Shown here: in pieces, positions 22,701-31,482 of the stretch
Numbering within the stretch: the first letter of the stretch is position 1
Layout of the letters: every line of letters begins with the position of its first letter
Assembly (NCBI RefSeq): GCF_900110255.1
Contig: NZ_FODD01000036.1
Location: 25,809 to 89,808, forward strand
Source of the DNA: Actinacidiphila rubida
GTDB lineage: Bacteria > Actinomycetota > Actinomycetes > Streptomycetales > Streptomycetaceae
DNA length: 64,000 nt
Direction: 5' to 3'
Position numbers and translations under genes: made by a program
The notes under the pieces: model-generated
Told to the model about the DNA's origin: nothing
What the model saw: the letters and a program-made list of their open reading frames with translations, nothing else
The model's database searches: none

Positions 22701-23630
22701 ATGATCGTGATACCTGAGGCGTTCGTGCGCGCGACCGTGGCGCGGGAGGGGGAGGCGGGGGCGGCGTGGGTCCGTGAACTTCCGCGTATCGTCGCGGAGT
22801 TGCTGGAGTGCTGGGGGTGCGTCCCGGACGGGGATGTCACGCACGGGGGTGTGGGCGTCGTCGTGCCGGTGCACGGGGACGGGCGGAGCGCGGTGCTCAA
22901 GGTGTCGTTTCCGCATCCGGGGAACGTGCACGAGCCGGACGCCTTCGTCGCGTGGGGCGGGCGCGGGGCCGTCGTGCTGTACGAGCGTGACGACGGGCGG
23001 TTCGCGATGCTGCTGGAGCGGGCGCACGCGGTGGACCTGACGCAGGTCGAGGACGGTGACGAGGTGGTGGCGGTGGCCGGGCGGCTCAGCCGCCGCCTGG
23101 CCGTGCCGGCGCCGGCCGGCCTGCCCCGGATGAGCGAACAGACCGACGCCTGGGAGAGGGAACTGCTCGCGGAGTCCGAGGAGTTGGGGCATCCGCTGCC
23201 GCGCCGCGCGCTGGCCGCCGCCGTGGCGACGCTACGGGAGTTGGGCCGCGACCAGCCCGACACCCTCGTCCACGGAGACCTGCACGGCCGGAACATCCTC
23301 CGGGCCGACCGGGAGTCGTGGCTGGCCGTCGACCCCAAGGGGTACGCCGGGGATCCCGCCTACGACGGCGGCACGCTGCTCACGTCGCGCGCGCTGACGC
23401 TGCTCGCGGCCGACGACCTCGGCAAGGCAGCGGACCGCGTCCTCGAGGTGTTCGCCGAGGCCGCCGAGCTCGACCGCGAACGCGTCCGGCGGTGGGCGCA
23501 GTTCCACGCCGTGCAGGCGTCCTTCTGGGGGCGCAGGCAGGGGTTCCGGACCGCGTGCGGTGGTCCGCGGCTGGACGACCTCACCGTGCTCGCCGACCGG
23601 CTCGCGGAGTTGCTCAGCCGGTGCGCGTAG
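22701..23630 (+). CDS. aminoglycoside phosphotransferase-like kinase (APH(6)/streptomycin kinase type)
   Basis: A 309-residue kinase-fold protein. The catalytic loop is L-V-H-G-D-L-H-G-R-N-I-L (about residue 190) and the metal-binding segment is V-D-P-K-G-Y-A-G-D-P-A-Y-D. The spacing and this second motif fit the aminoglycoside/hydroxyurea kinase family that includes streptomycin 6-kinase. A resistance role is possible but many such genes in Streptomyces have unknown substrates. There is no convincing ribosome binding site; TATCGT six bases before ATG 22701 suggests a leaderless start. Its 3' end overlaps the livM-like gene on the other strand by 17 bases. Confidence 0.87.
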   Translation: MIVIPEAFVRATVAREGEAGAAWVRELPRIVAELLECWGCVPDGDVTHGGVGVVVPVHGDGRSAVLKVSFPHPGNVHEPDAFVAWGGRGAVVLYERDDGRFAMLLERAHAVDLTQVEDGDEVVAVAGRLSRRLAVPAPAGLPRMSEQTDAWERELLAESEELGHPLPRRALAAAVATLRELGRDQPDTLVHGDLHGRNILRADRESWLAVDPKGYAGDPAYDGGTLLTSRALTLLAADDLGKAADRVLEVFAEAAELDRERVRRWAQFHAVQASFWGRRQGFRTACGGPRLDDLTVLADRLAELLSRCA

Positions 23631-24768
23631 CCCCGTCGGCCCCCGCCTTCCCGACCTCGTCCGGCGGCCGCCGTGAGGCTACGGCCCGGGTGCGGGCCGT
23701 CCGTACGCGGTGCGGGAGGCGGGCCATGCCGCCGGGGAGGACGTAGACCGCGATGACGAACAGGGTGCCCAGCAGGAACAGCGGCTGGGACAGCGGGACG
23801 CGCAGGACCGAGGGGAGGCCGGCCACGGCTCCGGAGCCCGCGAGGTCGCCCAGGCGCTGGTCGGCCCAGGTGTACGCGACACCGCCGATGAGGGGGCCCC
23901 AGCGCGAACCCGACCCGCCCAGCACCACCATGACCAGGAGGGACAGGGTGAAGTCGGAGGTGGTCGTCTGCGGGGTCGCGCCGCCGGTGAGGAGCAGGTG
24001 CACGACGCCGCCGGCCGCCGCCAGCGCGCCCGCGAGGACGAACGCGACGAGCTTGAAGCCGTAGGGACGCAGGCCCAGCACCTCCACCCGGCGCTCGTTC
24101 TCCTTGATGCCCTCCCACACCCGGCCGGTGGGGGAGCGCACCGCCCACTGCACGACGGCGAGCGTCACCACCAGGTAGGCCAGGGCGATCCAGTACAGGT
24201 TCGCGGTGTTGCCGATGCCGGTCAGCGACGACGGCAGGGCGTCCGCGGGGATCGCGCGGCCCTCCTCGCCGCCGGTCACGCCCCCGGGGTCGCGCTCCAC
24301 GAGCAGCGACCCGGCCTGCGCGAACGCCAGCGTGACCATCGAGAAGGCGATGCCGGACACCCGCAGCGAGACCGAACCGAGGAGCGCGGCCAGCGCGGTC
24401 CCGGACAGCAGGCCGAGCACCACCGACGGCACGAACGGCAGCCCGGCCTCCGTCATGAAGGCGTTCGTCAGGTAGCTGCCCGCGGCGAAGTACAGGGCAT
24501 GCCCGAACGACAGCAGGCCGGTCCGTCCGAGCAGCAGGTCGTAGCCGGTGGCGAGCGCCCCGAACACCAGACACAGCGCGAGGAGTTGCAGGCTGCCCGC
24601 GGAGCCGATCGGGCCGTCGAGCAGGCCCGGCAGCGGCATCGCGCTGTACGGCACGACGACGAGGACCGCGAGGGCCGCCGCGGGCCACCAGCGGGTCCAC
24701 CGCCGGGCACCCGGCGGTACCGCCGCCGCGTCGGGGGCCGCCTCGCGGACCGGAGTGGCGGTGGTCAT
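23614..24768 (-). CDS. livM: branched-chain-type ABC importer permease LivM
   Basis: A 384-residue inner-membrane permease with 9-10 hydrophobic segments. The G-L-L-S-F-G-H-A-L-Y-F-A-A-G-S-Y motif and E-N-E-R-R-V-E-V-L-G (the cytoplasmic loop that contacts the ATPases) are typical of LivM/UrtC. It is the last gene of a five-gene unit: binding protein, two ATPases and two permeases. ATG 24768 overlaps the livH stop in ATGA, so translation is coupled. The C-terminal 35 residues are an Arg-rich tail. Confidence 0.93.
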   Translation of the reverse strand: MTTATPVREAAPDAAAVPPGARRWTRWWPAAALAVLVVVPYSAMPLPGLLDGPIGSAGSLQLLALCLVFGALATGYDLLLGRTGLLSFGHALYFAAGSYLTNAFMTEAGLPFVPSVVLGLLSGTALAALLGSVSLRVSGIAFSMVTLAFAQAGSLLVERDPGGVTGGEEGRAIPADALPSSLTGIGNTANLYWIALAYLVVTLAVVQWAVRSPTGRVWEGIKENERRVEVLGLRPYGFKLVAFVLAGALAAAGGVVHLLLTGGATPQTTTSDFTLSLLVMVVLGGSGSRWGPLIGGVAYTWADQRLGDLAGSGAVAGLPSVLRVPLSQPLFLLGTLFVIAVYVLPGGMARLPHRVRTARTRAVASRRPPDEVGKAGADGATRTG

Positions 24769-25652
24769 GCGAGCCTCCCGGTGAGACCGCTCGGCCGCAG
24801 GAGCAGCAGGGCGGCGAGCAGAACGACCACGGCGAGGTCGCCGAGGCCTGACGCGGTGTAGTAGTTGGCGAACTGCTGGACCAGCCCGACCCCGGCGGCG
24901 GCCAGCGCGGCACCGGCCACCGAGCCCATGCCGCCCATCACCACGACCACGAACGCGAAGATCAGCAGCGACGTGCCCTGCCCGGGATCGACGGAGCCGT
25001 AGTAGAGCCCGCCGAGGGCGCCGCCGAGCGCGGCCGCGGCCCCGCCGATCGCGAACACCAGCGTGAACGCGCGCCGTACGTCCACGCCGAGGGCGGTGAC
25101 CATGGCCCGGTCCTCGACCCCGGCCCGTACCACCAAGCCGTGCCGGGTGCGGCCGAGGAACAGCCGCAGGGCGGCGAGCACCAGCAGGGCGGCCGCCAGC
25201 AGCACCAGCCGGTTGACCGGGATCCGCGCGCCCAGCAGCCCGAACGTGCCCGACAGCGCGTGCGGGCCGGGGAAGGGGCGCGCGTCGGCGCCCCAGATCG
25301 CCGAGAGCAGCGCCGGCACCGCCAGACCCACCCCGACGGTGGCCAGCACCTGTTCCCGCGGCCGGTCGTACAGCGGCCTGATCAGGGCCAGTTCGAGGAC
25401 GACGGCGGCGAGCGTGCCCACCGCGGTGCCGAAGGCGACCGCCAGGACGAACCCCGCCCCCGAGGAACCGGCGCCCGGCAGGTGCCCGGAGGCGGCCCAC
25501 CAGCTGCCGTACGCGCCGATGGACAGCAGCGCGCCGTGCGCGAAGTTCAGGACGTCCATCAGGCCGAAGATCAGCGACAGCCCGGAGGCCACCAGGAAGT
25601 ACAGGGCGCCCAGGCCGAGTCCGGTGACGGCGAGCAGAACGACGGTGGACAT
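24765..25652 (-). CDS. livH: branched-chain-type ABC importer permease LivH
   Basis: A 295-residue permease with about eight membrane segments. G-L-S-L-I-F-G-L-M-D-V-L-N-F-A-H-G and the loop G-V-E-D-R-A-M-V-T-A-L-G-V-D are the LivH signatures. It is coupled at both ends: its ATG shares one base with the livF stop and its own stop overlaps the livM start. It forms the translocation pore with LivM. Confidence 0.94.
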   Translation of the reverse strand: MSTVVLLAVTGLGLGALYFLVASGLSLIFGLMDVLNFAHGALLSIGAYGSWWAASGHLPGAGSSGAGFVLAVAFGTAVGTLAAVVLELALIRPLYDRPREQVLATVGVGLAVPALLSAIWGADARPFPGPHALSGTFGLLGARIPVNRLVLLAAALLVLAALRLFLGRTRHGLVVRAGVEDRAMVTALGVDVRRAFTLVFAIGGAAAALGGALGGLYYGSVDPGQGTSLLIFAFVVVVMGGMGSVAGAALAAAGVGLVQQFANYYTASGLGDLAVVVLLAALLLLRPSGLTGRLA

Positions 25653-26395
25653 CAGGCGTCCGCCTCCTCGTGCGCGGGGGAGTTCGAGCCGACACCGAGC
25701 AGCCGGCGGGTCGCCCCGGTGTCGGCCAGGAGGTCCGCGGCGGGTCCGCGGTGCGCGGTGCGGCCGTCGGCCAGCACGACGCAGGAGTCCGCCAGCCGCC
25801 GTACCAGGGCGAGGTTCTGCTCGACGAGCAGCACCGGCACCGCCCGCGCCGCGCGCTCCAGCACCAGCGCGACCTCGGTGACGACGCGCGGCGCCAGCCC
25901 CTTCGTCGGCTCGTCGGCGATGATCAGCCGGTTGCCGTTGAGCAGGGTGCGGGCGATCGCCACCATCTGCTGCTGGCCGCCGGACAGGGTGCCCGCCGAC
26001 TGCCGTGCCCGCGCCTTGAGTTCGGGGAACAGCTCGTGGACCAGCGGGTAGTCGGGGGTGCCCGCGCCCGGCCGCTCCGCCAGGCGCAGGTTCTCCGCCA
26101 CGGTGAGACCGGCGAACACCCCGCGGTCCTCCGGCGCGTAGCCGATGCCGCGGCGCACCAGGTCGTGGGTGGCGAGCCGGACCGTCTCCGTGCCGGCGAA
26201 CCGGACGCTGCCGGTGCGCGGCACCAGCCCGAGCACCCCGCGGACGGTGGTGGTCTTGCCCGCGCCGTTGCGGCCGAGCAGCGCCGTGACGCCGGCCGGC
26301 GCCACGTCCAGGTCCACGCCGTGCAGGATGTGCCGGCCGCCGAGCACGACCCGCAACCCCCGGACGGAAAGCAGTGGTTCGGATGCCGTGGTCAC
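25652..26395 (-). CDS. livF: ABC importer ATPase LivF
   Basis: A 247-residue ATPase with Walker A G-R-N-G-A-G-K-T-T, signature L-S-G-G-Q-Q-Q, Walker B R-L-I-I-A-D-E-P-T-K-G-L and the H-loop region ending V-L-L-V-E-Q-N-L. The V-E-Q-N and G-L-A-P motifs place it in the LivF branch. The GTG start overlaps the livG stop (GTGA). Confidence 0.94.
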   Translation of the reverse strand: MTTASEPLLSVRGLRVVLGGRHILHGVDLDVAPAGVTALLGRNGAGKTTTVRGVLGLVPRTGSVRFAGTETVRLATHDLVRRGIGYAPEDRGVFAGLTVAENLRLAERPGAGTPDYPLVHELFPELKARARQSAGTLSGGQQQMVAIARTLLNGNRLIIADEPTKGLAPRVVTEVALVLERAARAVPVLLVEQNLALVRRLADSCVVLADGRTAHRGPAADLLADTGATRRLLGVGSNSPAHEEADA

Positions 26396-27135
26396 AACGC
26401 CTCCCCGAGGTAGGCGGACTGCACGGTGGCGTCCGCCATGACGGCCTGCGGGGTGTCCAGGGCCAGCAGCGTGCCGTGGTGCATCACCGCCAGGCGGTCC
26501 GCCAGGCCCAGCAGCACGTCCATGTGGTGCTCGACCATCAGCACCGTGCGCCCCTCGTCGCGGTGCAGCGAGCGGATCAGCGCGGTGAGCGCAGGGACCT
26601 CCTCGGCGCTCACCCCCGCCATCGGCTCGTCCAGCAGCATCAGCCGCGGCTCGCCGACGAGCAGCACGGCCAGTTCGAGCTTCCGCTTCTCACCGTGCGA
26701 GAGCGACCCGGCGGCCGCGCCGGCGCGGTGCGCCAACCCCGTGCGCTCCAGCACGCCGGTGACCTGCCCGGCGTACGCGGCGGCCCGCCGCCACAGCCGG
26801 TACGAGCCGCCGCCCGCGGCCTGCGCGGCCAGCCGTACGTGCTCCGCGACCGACATCGCGGGCCACAGGCTGGACGTCTGGAACGTCCGGCCGAGGCCGC
26901 GGCGCGCGCGGGCCGCCACGCCGTCGGCCGTCACGTCCGCGCCGTCCAGCGCGATCGATCCGCGGACCGCCGGCACCAGGCCGCTGATCAGGTTGAACAA
27001 GGAGGTCTTGCCGGCGCCGTTGGGACCGATGAAGGCCAGGAACTCGCCCTCCCGGACGGCGAAGGACACGTCGTCGACGATCGTCGCGCCGCCCACCGAC
27101 CAGCCGACGCCGTCCAGCCGCAGAACCGGTGCCAC
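26392..27135 (-). CDS. livG: ABC importer ATPase LivG
   Basis: A 247-residue ATPase with Walker A G-P-N-G-A-G-K-T-S, the LivG-type G-L-G-R-T-F-Q-T-S-S-L Q-loop, signature L-S-H-G-E-K-R-K, Walker B L-M-L-L-D-E-P-M-A-G, and V-E-H-H-M-D. GTG 27135 lies two bases after the binding-protein stop. Confidence 0.93.
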   Translation of the reverse strand: MAPVLRLDGVGWSVGGATIVDDVSFAVREGEFLAFIGPNGAGKTSLFNLISGLVPAVRGSIALDGADVTADGVAARARRGLGRTFQTSSLWPAMSVAEHVRLAAQAAGGGSYRLWRRAAAYAGQVTGVLERTGLAHRAGAAAGSLSHGEKRKLELAVLLVGEPRLMLLDEPMAGVSAEEVPALTALIRSLHRDEGRTVLMVEHHMDVLLGLADRLAVMHHGTLLALDTPQAVMADATVQSAYLGEAL

Positions 27136-27137
27136 GG

Positions 27138-28397
27138 TCAGCCCGCCATCGGGTGCGGGGGCGGCGTGACCGAGGCCATCGGCAGCCGGCCGACGAGCTG
27201 GGGCTTGGCGGCGGCGCCGCTGCCGGTGAGCTTCGCGGTGAACATCGGCTGCAGCAGCGCGTGGTCGGCGGCCCGGATCTGCTCGTCGCCCTTCGGCCCC
27301 TGGAACGACCAGCCCTCCAGCGCCTTCGCCATGGCCGTCGGGTCGGTCGCGCTGCCCGCCTCGATGGCGTGCACGATCATCTGCGCCGCGGTGAACCCGT
27401 CCGGGCTGAACAGGTCGGGGGTGCCGCCCGCCGCGGTGATGCCGTCCAGCATCGCCTTCTCGACGGGGGTGCCGGCCGCGCCGGGGAAGTAGTGCGCCAG
27501 GAACGACACCTTCGAACCGGCGGTCCCGAACAGCGGGTAGGAGGCGACGCCGGCCAGACCCGTGACGACCTTCGTCGACATCACGACGCCCTGCTGGTCG
27601 AGGGCCGTCCACAGGGCGGGTGCGCTGGCCCCGGCCCAGGCGACGAAGACCAGATCGGGCTTGTGCGCCTTCACCTGCCGGGCGAACGGCGTCAGGTCGC
27701 CGGCGCTCGGCGGCGCGAGCACCGAGTCCACCACGGCCCCCTGGCCGCCCAGCACCTGCTTCACCGCCGCCACGTTGGCCTGCCCGAACGCGGAGTTCTG
27801 GGCCAGCACCGTGACCTTCTTGCCCTTGGAGTCGCCGAGCAGCGTCCCCGCCGTGAGGATGTCCTGGTAGGACTGCCGGCCGGAGCGGAACGTGTAGGCG
27901 TTCACACCGGTCAGCGCGTCGGTCGCGGCCGGACCCGAGATGTAGAGCACCTTGTTCTGCGCGGCCAGCGGGGCCAGTTGGAGCGCGACGCCGGAGTCGG
28001 TGGTGCCCGCGATGATCCGGGTGCCCTTGCCGATCAGGGACTTGGTCTCGGCGACCGCCTTCGCCGGATCGCCCGCGTCGTCCTGCTCGGTGACGTCCAC
28101 CTTGTGGCCGGCCACCTTGCCGGTGTCGTGCGTGGCGTACGCCAGGCCGGCGTGGAAGCCGTCGAGGTACTGCTTGCCGTAGGCCGCCAGCGGCCCGCTG
28201 CGCGAGTACACCAGGCCCACCTTCACCGGCGCGGTGGCGGTGCTGCCCGCGCCGTCCTGCGGGGCACTGCCGGCCTGGCCCGCCTTGCTGCACCCGGTCA
28301 GCAGCACGCCTGCGGCCAGCAGCGCGAGCACGGTGAGGGATCTGCTCCTGTGCGGAGCCGAGGGCCCCGAAGTGGTGGACGTGACGATGCGACGCAT
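27138..28397 (-). CDS. substrate-binding lipoprotein of the branched-chain-type ABC importer
   Basis: A 419-residue periplasmic-binding-protein-fold lipoprotein. A signal peptide ends in the lipobox L-L-T-G-C at about residue 35, so the mature protein is anchored outside the membrane. The body is the Leu/Ile/Val-binding (Peripla_BP_6) type: V-K-V-G-L-V-Y-S-R-S-G-P-L-A-A-Y-G near the N-terminus and D-D-A-G-D-P-A-K-A-V-A-E. It is the first gene of the importer operon and divergent from the CoA-transferase pair. The ligand could be a branched-chain amino acid, a short organic acid or an amide. Confidence 0.92.
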   Translation of the reverse strand: MRRIVTSTTSGPSAPHRSRSLTVLALLAAGVLLTGCSKAGQAGSAPQDGAGSTATAPVKVGLVYSRSGPLAAYGKQYLDGFHAGLAYATHDTGKVAGHKVDVTEQDDAGDPAKAVAETKSLIGKGTRIIAGTTDSGVALQLAPLAAQNKVLYISGPAATDALTGVNAYTFRSGRQSYQDILTAGTLLGDSKGKKVTVLAQNSAFGQANVAAVKQVLGGQGAVVDSVLAPPSAGDLTPFARQVKAHKPDLVFVAWAGASAPALWTALDQQGVVMSTKVVTGLAGVASYPLFGTAGSKVSFLAHYFPGAAGTPVEKAMLDGITAAGGTPDLFSPDGFTAAQMIVHAIEAGSATDPTAMAKALEGWSFQGPKGDEQIRAADHALLQPMFTAKLTGSGAAAKPQLVGRLPMASVTPPPHPMAG

Positions 28398-28428
28398 GGC
28401 GACCGGCTCCCGGAGAGGTGGATGGTTG

Positions 28429-28458
28429 GGTGAACCGTAGAAGCGCCCAGGTGAACCG
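28429..28458. promoter_or_regulatory. direct repeat GGTGAACCG upstream of the importer operon
   Basis: GGTGAACCG is repeated exactly at 28429-28437 and 28450-28458, 21 bases or two helical turns apart. On the minus strand each reads CGGTTCACC, containing the GTTCACC core of the Streptomyces PhoP (PHO) box, although PHO boxes normally repeat every 11 bases. It sits 32-61 bases upstream of the binding-protein ATG, in a 247-base divergent space shared with the CoA-transferase genes. Confidence 0.4.
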
Positions 28459-28644
28459 GACATGTGGGCGGCACACGCTCTGCGCCGTGGCCCGGTGTCG
28501 GCGGGGACCATGGCGGGCGCCCGGAGCGCTCGGAAAGGGTGGCAGGACCGGGCGCCGTCGCCACCGACGGGCCCGCGGCACGGTCCCGGCGCCCAACGCG
28601 CGGACCGGCACCCTCACTTCGGACCCCTCGGGGAAGGCGGACGC

Positions 28645-29436
28645 ATGGACAAGGTGGTGGCCTCGGCCGACCACGCGGTGGCGGACATCCCGGACGGCGC
28701 GACGCTCGCCGTCGGCGGCTTCGGGCTCTGCGGCATCCCCTCGACGCTGATCGCCGCCCTGGTCCGGTCGGGAACCGGCGGCCTGCGGGTGGTGTCCAAC
28801 AACTGCGGTGTCGACGACTGGGGGCTGGGACTGCTGCTCGGCCTCGGCCGGATCACCCGCATGACCTCCTCGTACGTCGGCGAGAACAAGGAGTTCGCGC
28901 GCCGCTACCTGTCCGGCGAGCTGGAGGTGGAACTCACCCCGCAGGGCACCCTCGCCGAACGGCTGCGGGCCGGCGGCGCCGGCATCCCCGCGTTCTTCAC
29001 CCCCGCGGGCGTCGGCACCCAGGTCGAGGAGGGCGGACTGCCCTGGCGGTACGCCCCCGACGGAACCGTCGCCCTGGCCTCACCACCCAAGGAGGTACGG
29101 GAGTTCGGCGGCGTCCGGTACCTGCTGGAGGAGGCCATCAGCACCGACTTCGCGCTCGTGCGGGCCGACGTCGCCGACCGGCACGGCAACTGCGCGTTCC
29201 ACGCCGCGGCCCGCAACTTCAACCCGCTGTGCGCGGCCGCCGCCCGGACCACCGTCGTCGAGGCCGAACGCATTGTGGAACCGGGCGAGTTGCCGCCCGA
29301 CGCGGTCCACCTGCCCGGCGTCTACGTGGACCGCGTGGTGGCCGCCGACCCGCAGGACAAGCGCATCGAACGCCGGACCGTCCGCCCCGCCGTCCGTGAC
29401 ACCGTGCCCGCCCGGGGCGCCCAGGAGGAGAAGTGA
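28645..29436 (+). CDS. scoA: 3-oxoacid CoA-transferase subunit A
   Basis: A 263-residue subunit of a family I CoA-transferase, which moves CoA from succinyl-CoA or acetyl-CoA to acetoacetate. The G-G-F-G-L-C-G-I-P loop near the N-terminus is the CoA-binding signature of subunit A, followed by N-N-C-G and a central I-P-A-F-F-T-P-A-G-V-G-T. GGAAGG precedes ATG 28645. It overlaps the subunit B gene by a GTGA junction. The pair would activate acetoacetate from 3-hydroxybutyrate or leucine. Confidence 0.93.
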   Translation: MDKVVASADHAVADIPDGATLAVGGFGLCGIPSTLIAALVRSGTGGLRVVSNNCGVDDWGLGLLLGLGRITRMTSSYVGENKEFARRYLSGELEVELTPQGTLAERLRAGGAGIPAFFTPAGVGTQVEEGGLPWRYAPDGTVALASPPKEVREFGGVRYLLEEAISTDFALVRADVADRHGNCAFHAAARNFNPLCAAAARTTVVEAERIVEPGELPPDAVHLPGVYVDRVVAADPQDKRIERRTVRPAVRDTVPARGAQEEK

Positions 29437-30086
29437 CCGTGCCCCTCGACCGCGAGCAGCTCGCCGCCCGGGCCGCCCGCGAACTGCGTGACGGCGAGTA
29501 CGTCAACCTCGGGATCGGCCTGCCGACCCTCATCCCCGACCACCTGCCGGCCGGCGTCCACGTCGTGCTGCACTCCGAGAACGGCATCCTCGGCACCGGT
29601 CCCTTTCCGGTCGCGGGGCACGAGCATCCCGACCTGATCAACGCGGGCAAGGAGACCGTGACCACGGCCCCCGGCGCCGCGTTCTTCGACTCGGCGCTGT
29701 CCTTCGGCATGGTCCGCGCCGGCCGGATCGACGTGTCGGTGCTCGGCGCCATGCAGGTGTCGGCACACGGCGACCTGGCCAACTGGATGATCCCCGGCAA
29801 GATGGTGAAGGGCATGGGCGGCGCCATGGACCTCGTGCACGGCGCGCGCCGGGTGGTCGTGGTGATGGAGCACACCGCCCGCGACGGCTCGCCGAAGATC
29901 GTCGATGAGCTCACGCTGCCCGCCACCGGCCGCCGGGTCGTCGACCGCGTCGTCACCGACCTCGCCGTCATCGACGTGACGCCGGACGGGCTGCGGCTGG
30001 CCGAACTGGCCCCGGGCGTCAGCGTGGAGCAGGTGCGCGCCGCCACCGGGACCGAACTGCTGGTGCCGCGGAACGCCGCGGCCTGA
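29433..30086 (+). CDS. scoB: 3-oxoacid CoA-transferase subunit B
   Basis: A 217-residue catalytic subunit. The active-site glutamate lies in L-H-S-E-N-G-I-L-G (about residue 49), the S-E-N-G motif of succinyl-CoA:3-ketoacid transferases. G-I-G-L-P-T-L-I-P and G-G-A-M-D-L-V are also conserved. GTG 29433 is translationally coupled to subunit A. A strong hairpin follows. Confidence 0.94.
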   Translation: MTVPLDREQLAARAARELRDGEYVNLGIGLPTLIPDHLPAGVHVVLHSENGILGTGPFPVAGHEHPDLINAGKETVTTAPGAAFFDSALSFGMVRAGRIDVSVLGAMQVSAHGDLANWMIPGKMVKGMGGAMDLVHGARRVVVVMEHTARDGSPKIVDELTLPATGRRVVDRVVTDLAVIDVTPDGLRLAELAPGVSVEQVRAATGTELLVPRNAAA

Positions 30087-30117
30087 GCGGCGGCGGCCGC
30101 CGCGGGAGCAGGGCACC

Positions 30118-30155
30118 GGGCCCGGGCATCGCGGACGATCCGCGGGCCCGGGCCC
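30118..30155. terminator. bidirectional terminator after the CoA-transferase genes
   Basis: GGGCCCGGGC at 30118-30127 pairs with GCCCGGGCCC at 30146-30155, continued by an inner CGCGG/CCGCG stem around an ACGAT loop. It stands between the stop of scoB and the stop of the hydrolase gene on the other strand (30232). Confidence 0.7.
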
Positions 30156-30231
30156 GGGCCGCGGTCGGGGCTCACCGGGCCGTTGCGGCAGGGAGCTGCC
30201 GAGCCCTCGAACCGTCCGGACGCCGTGCCGT

Positions 30232-31197
30232 TCAGCCGTGCTCGGCGAGCGCGGCGCCCACCGCGTCCCGCACGTGGGCGGCGACGACCCGGGCGCCGGC
30301 ATGGCCCAGCACCAGCGAGTAGTGGTTGGTGCCGGGGACGAAGTGCGGCGGCACGCCCTCGCCCGCCAAGCCGCTCGCGGCGATCACGTCGGGCGCGTAC
30401 AGGCCCACCGGCTCGTCCTGCAGGCCGCGTTCGGCCCACAACAACCGTGCGGGCACCGTCAGTTCGTGGACGGCGGCGAACACCTCGGGGTTGCGCAGCT
30501 CGTCCTCCGCGTCCTCGCGGATGGCCTCGGCCCGGCAGGCGGACCGCAGTTCGGGCTCTTTCCCGGTCAGGTCGCGGTCGAGGTACGCGGCGACGTCCGG
30601 GCCGTGCAGCTCGGCGAACGCGGGATGCCGGGCCCAGAAGGCGTGATAGGCGGCACGGTCGGCGAACGTCATCTCCAGCTTGCTCATGGCCGGGCCGATC
30701 ACCGCGTGCAGCACCGCGTCGATGTCCACGCCGTCCGGCACCGGGAAGCCCAGCCCGCCGTCGACCAGGACGAGTCCGGAGTAGCGCGCCGGATCACGGC
30801 GGGCCGCGACGCACGCGGCGAACCCGCCCATCGAGTGCCCGGCGAGCACCGCCCGCGCCACGCCGAAGTGGTCCAGCACCGCGCGCAGGTCGTCCGCGTG
30901 CAGGGCCATCGTGCTCGTGCCCGCCACGTCCCGGCTCAGGCCGCGCCCGCGCAGGTCGGGTGCGAGCACCTCGACGCCGTCCAGTTCCTCGGCGACGCGC
31001 GTCCAGGCCAGGCCGTTGGACGCGATGCCGTGCACGGCCAGCACCGTGCCCGCCCCGGGCCGCCCGGGCCAGCGCCGCACGGCGAGCCGCCCGCCCGCGA
31101 CCTCCACGCCCGTGTCCTCGTACGCCCGCCGCGCCGCACGCCGGTCCGCGTCCGCCTCGTGCCCCGTGTGCTCCTGCTGCTGAGCCTGCCCGTCCAT
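30232..31197 (-). CDS. alpha/beta hydrolase
   Basis: A 321-residue cytoplasmic hydrolase. The oxyanion segment A-V-H-G-I-A-S-N-G, the nucleophile elbow A-G-H-S-M-G-G (about residue 130) and the catalytic His in P-G-T-N-H-Y-S are all present. It is close to proline iminopeptidase/epoxide-hydrolase-like proteins, but the substrate cannot be inferred. The first about 30 residues are a charged Gln/Glu/Arg extension. ATG 31197 follows GGAG at six bases. Confidence 0.88.
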   Translation of the reverse strand: MDGQAQQQEHTGHEADADRRAARRAYEDTGVEVAGGRLAVRRWPGRPGAGTVLAVHGIASNGLAWTRVAEELDGVEVLAPDLRGRGLSRDVAGTSTMALHADDLRAVLDHFGVARAVLAGHSMGGFAACVAARRDPARYSGLVLVDGGLGFPVPDGVDIDAVLHAVIGPAMSKLEMTFADRAAYHAFWARHPAFAELHGPDVAAYLDRDLTGKEPELRSACRAEAIREDAEDELRNPEVFAAVHELTVPARLLWAERGLQDEPVGLYAPDVIAASGLAGEGVPPHFVPGTNHYSLVLGHAGARVVAAHVRDAVGAALAEHG

Positions 31198-31279
31198 CCG
31201 CCGCTCCGCCTTTCCGCCGCCGCGGCCGTCCCGCGCGGCGCCAGCAGGATAGGCAGCCGGCGCGTCCCGTGTGAGGGGT

Positions 31280-31332
31280 GCGGCCCACACAGCACCGGGC
31301 CGCGGTGTGTGGCCCGGTGCTGTGCGGGCCGC
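31280..31332. terminator. very long hairpin upstream of the hydrolase gene
   Basis: A 19-base stem with one mismatch (31283-31301 with 31311-31329) extended by three further pairs, closing a 9-base loop. It lies between the hydrolase start and the pseudogene remnant, so it probably ends leftward transcription from the ApbE operon. It occupies part of the 544-base gene-free stretch 31198-31741, whose other content is the remnant at 31483-31683. Confidence 0.65.
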
Positions 31333-31482
31333 GTTCCGCCCGGGGTCAACGGCCTTGCGAGGGTGGCGCGTCCGCGTCGCCGGGCGGACCGCCGCGGTCC
31401 GTGCTCCCCGGCTCGCCCGTTCGGCCGGGTGGAGTGGGCCCGGGCGCCGGGGCGAGCGGACGGCGCGGCAGGGCCCGCTCCC

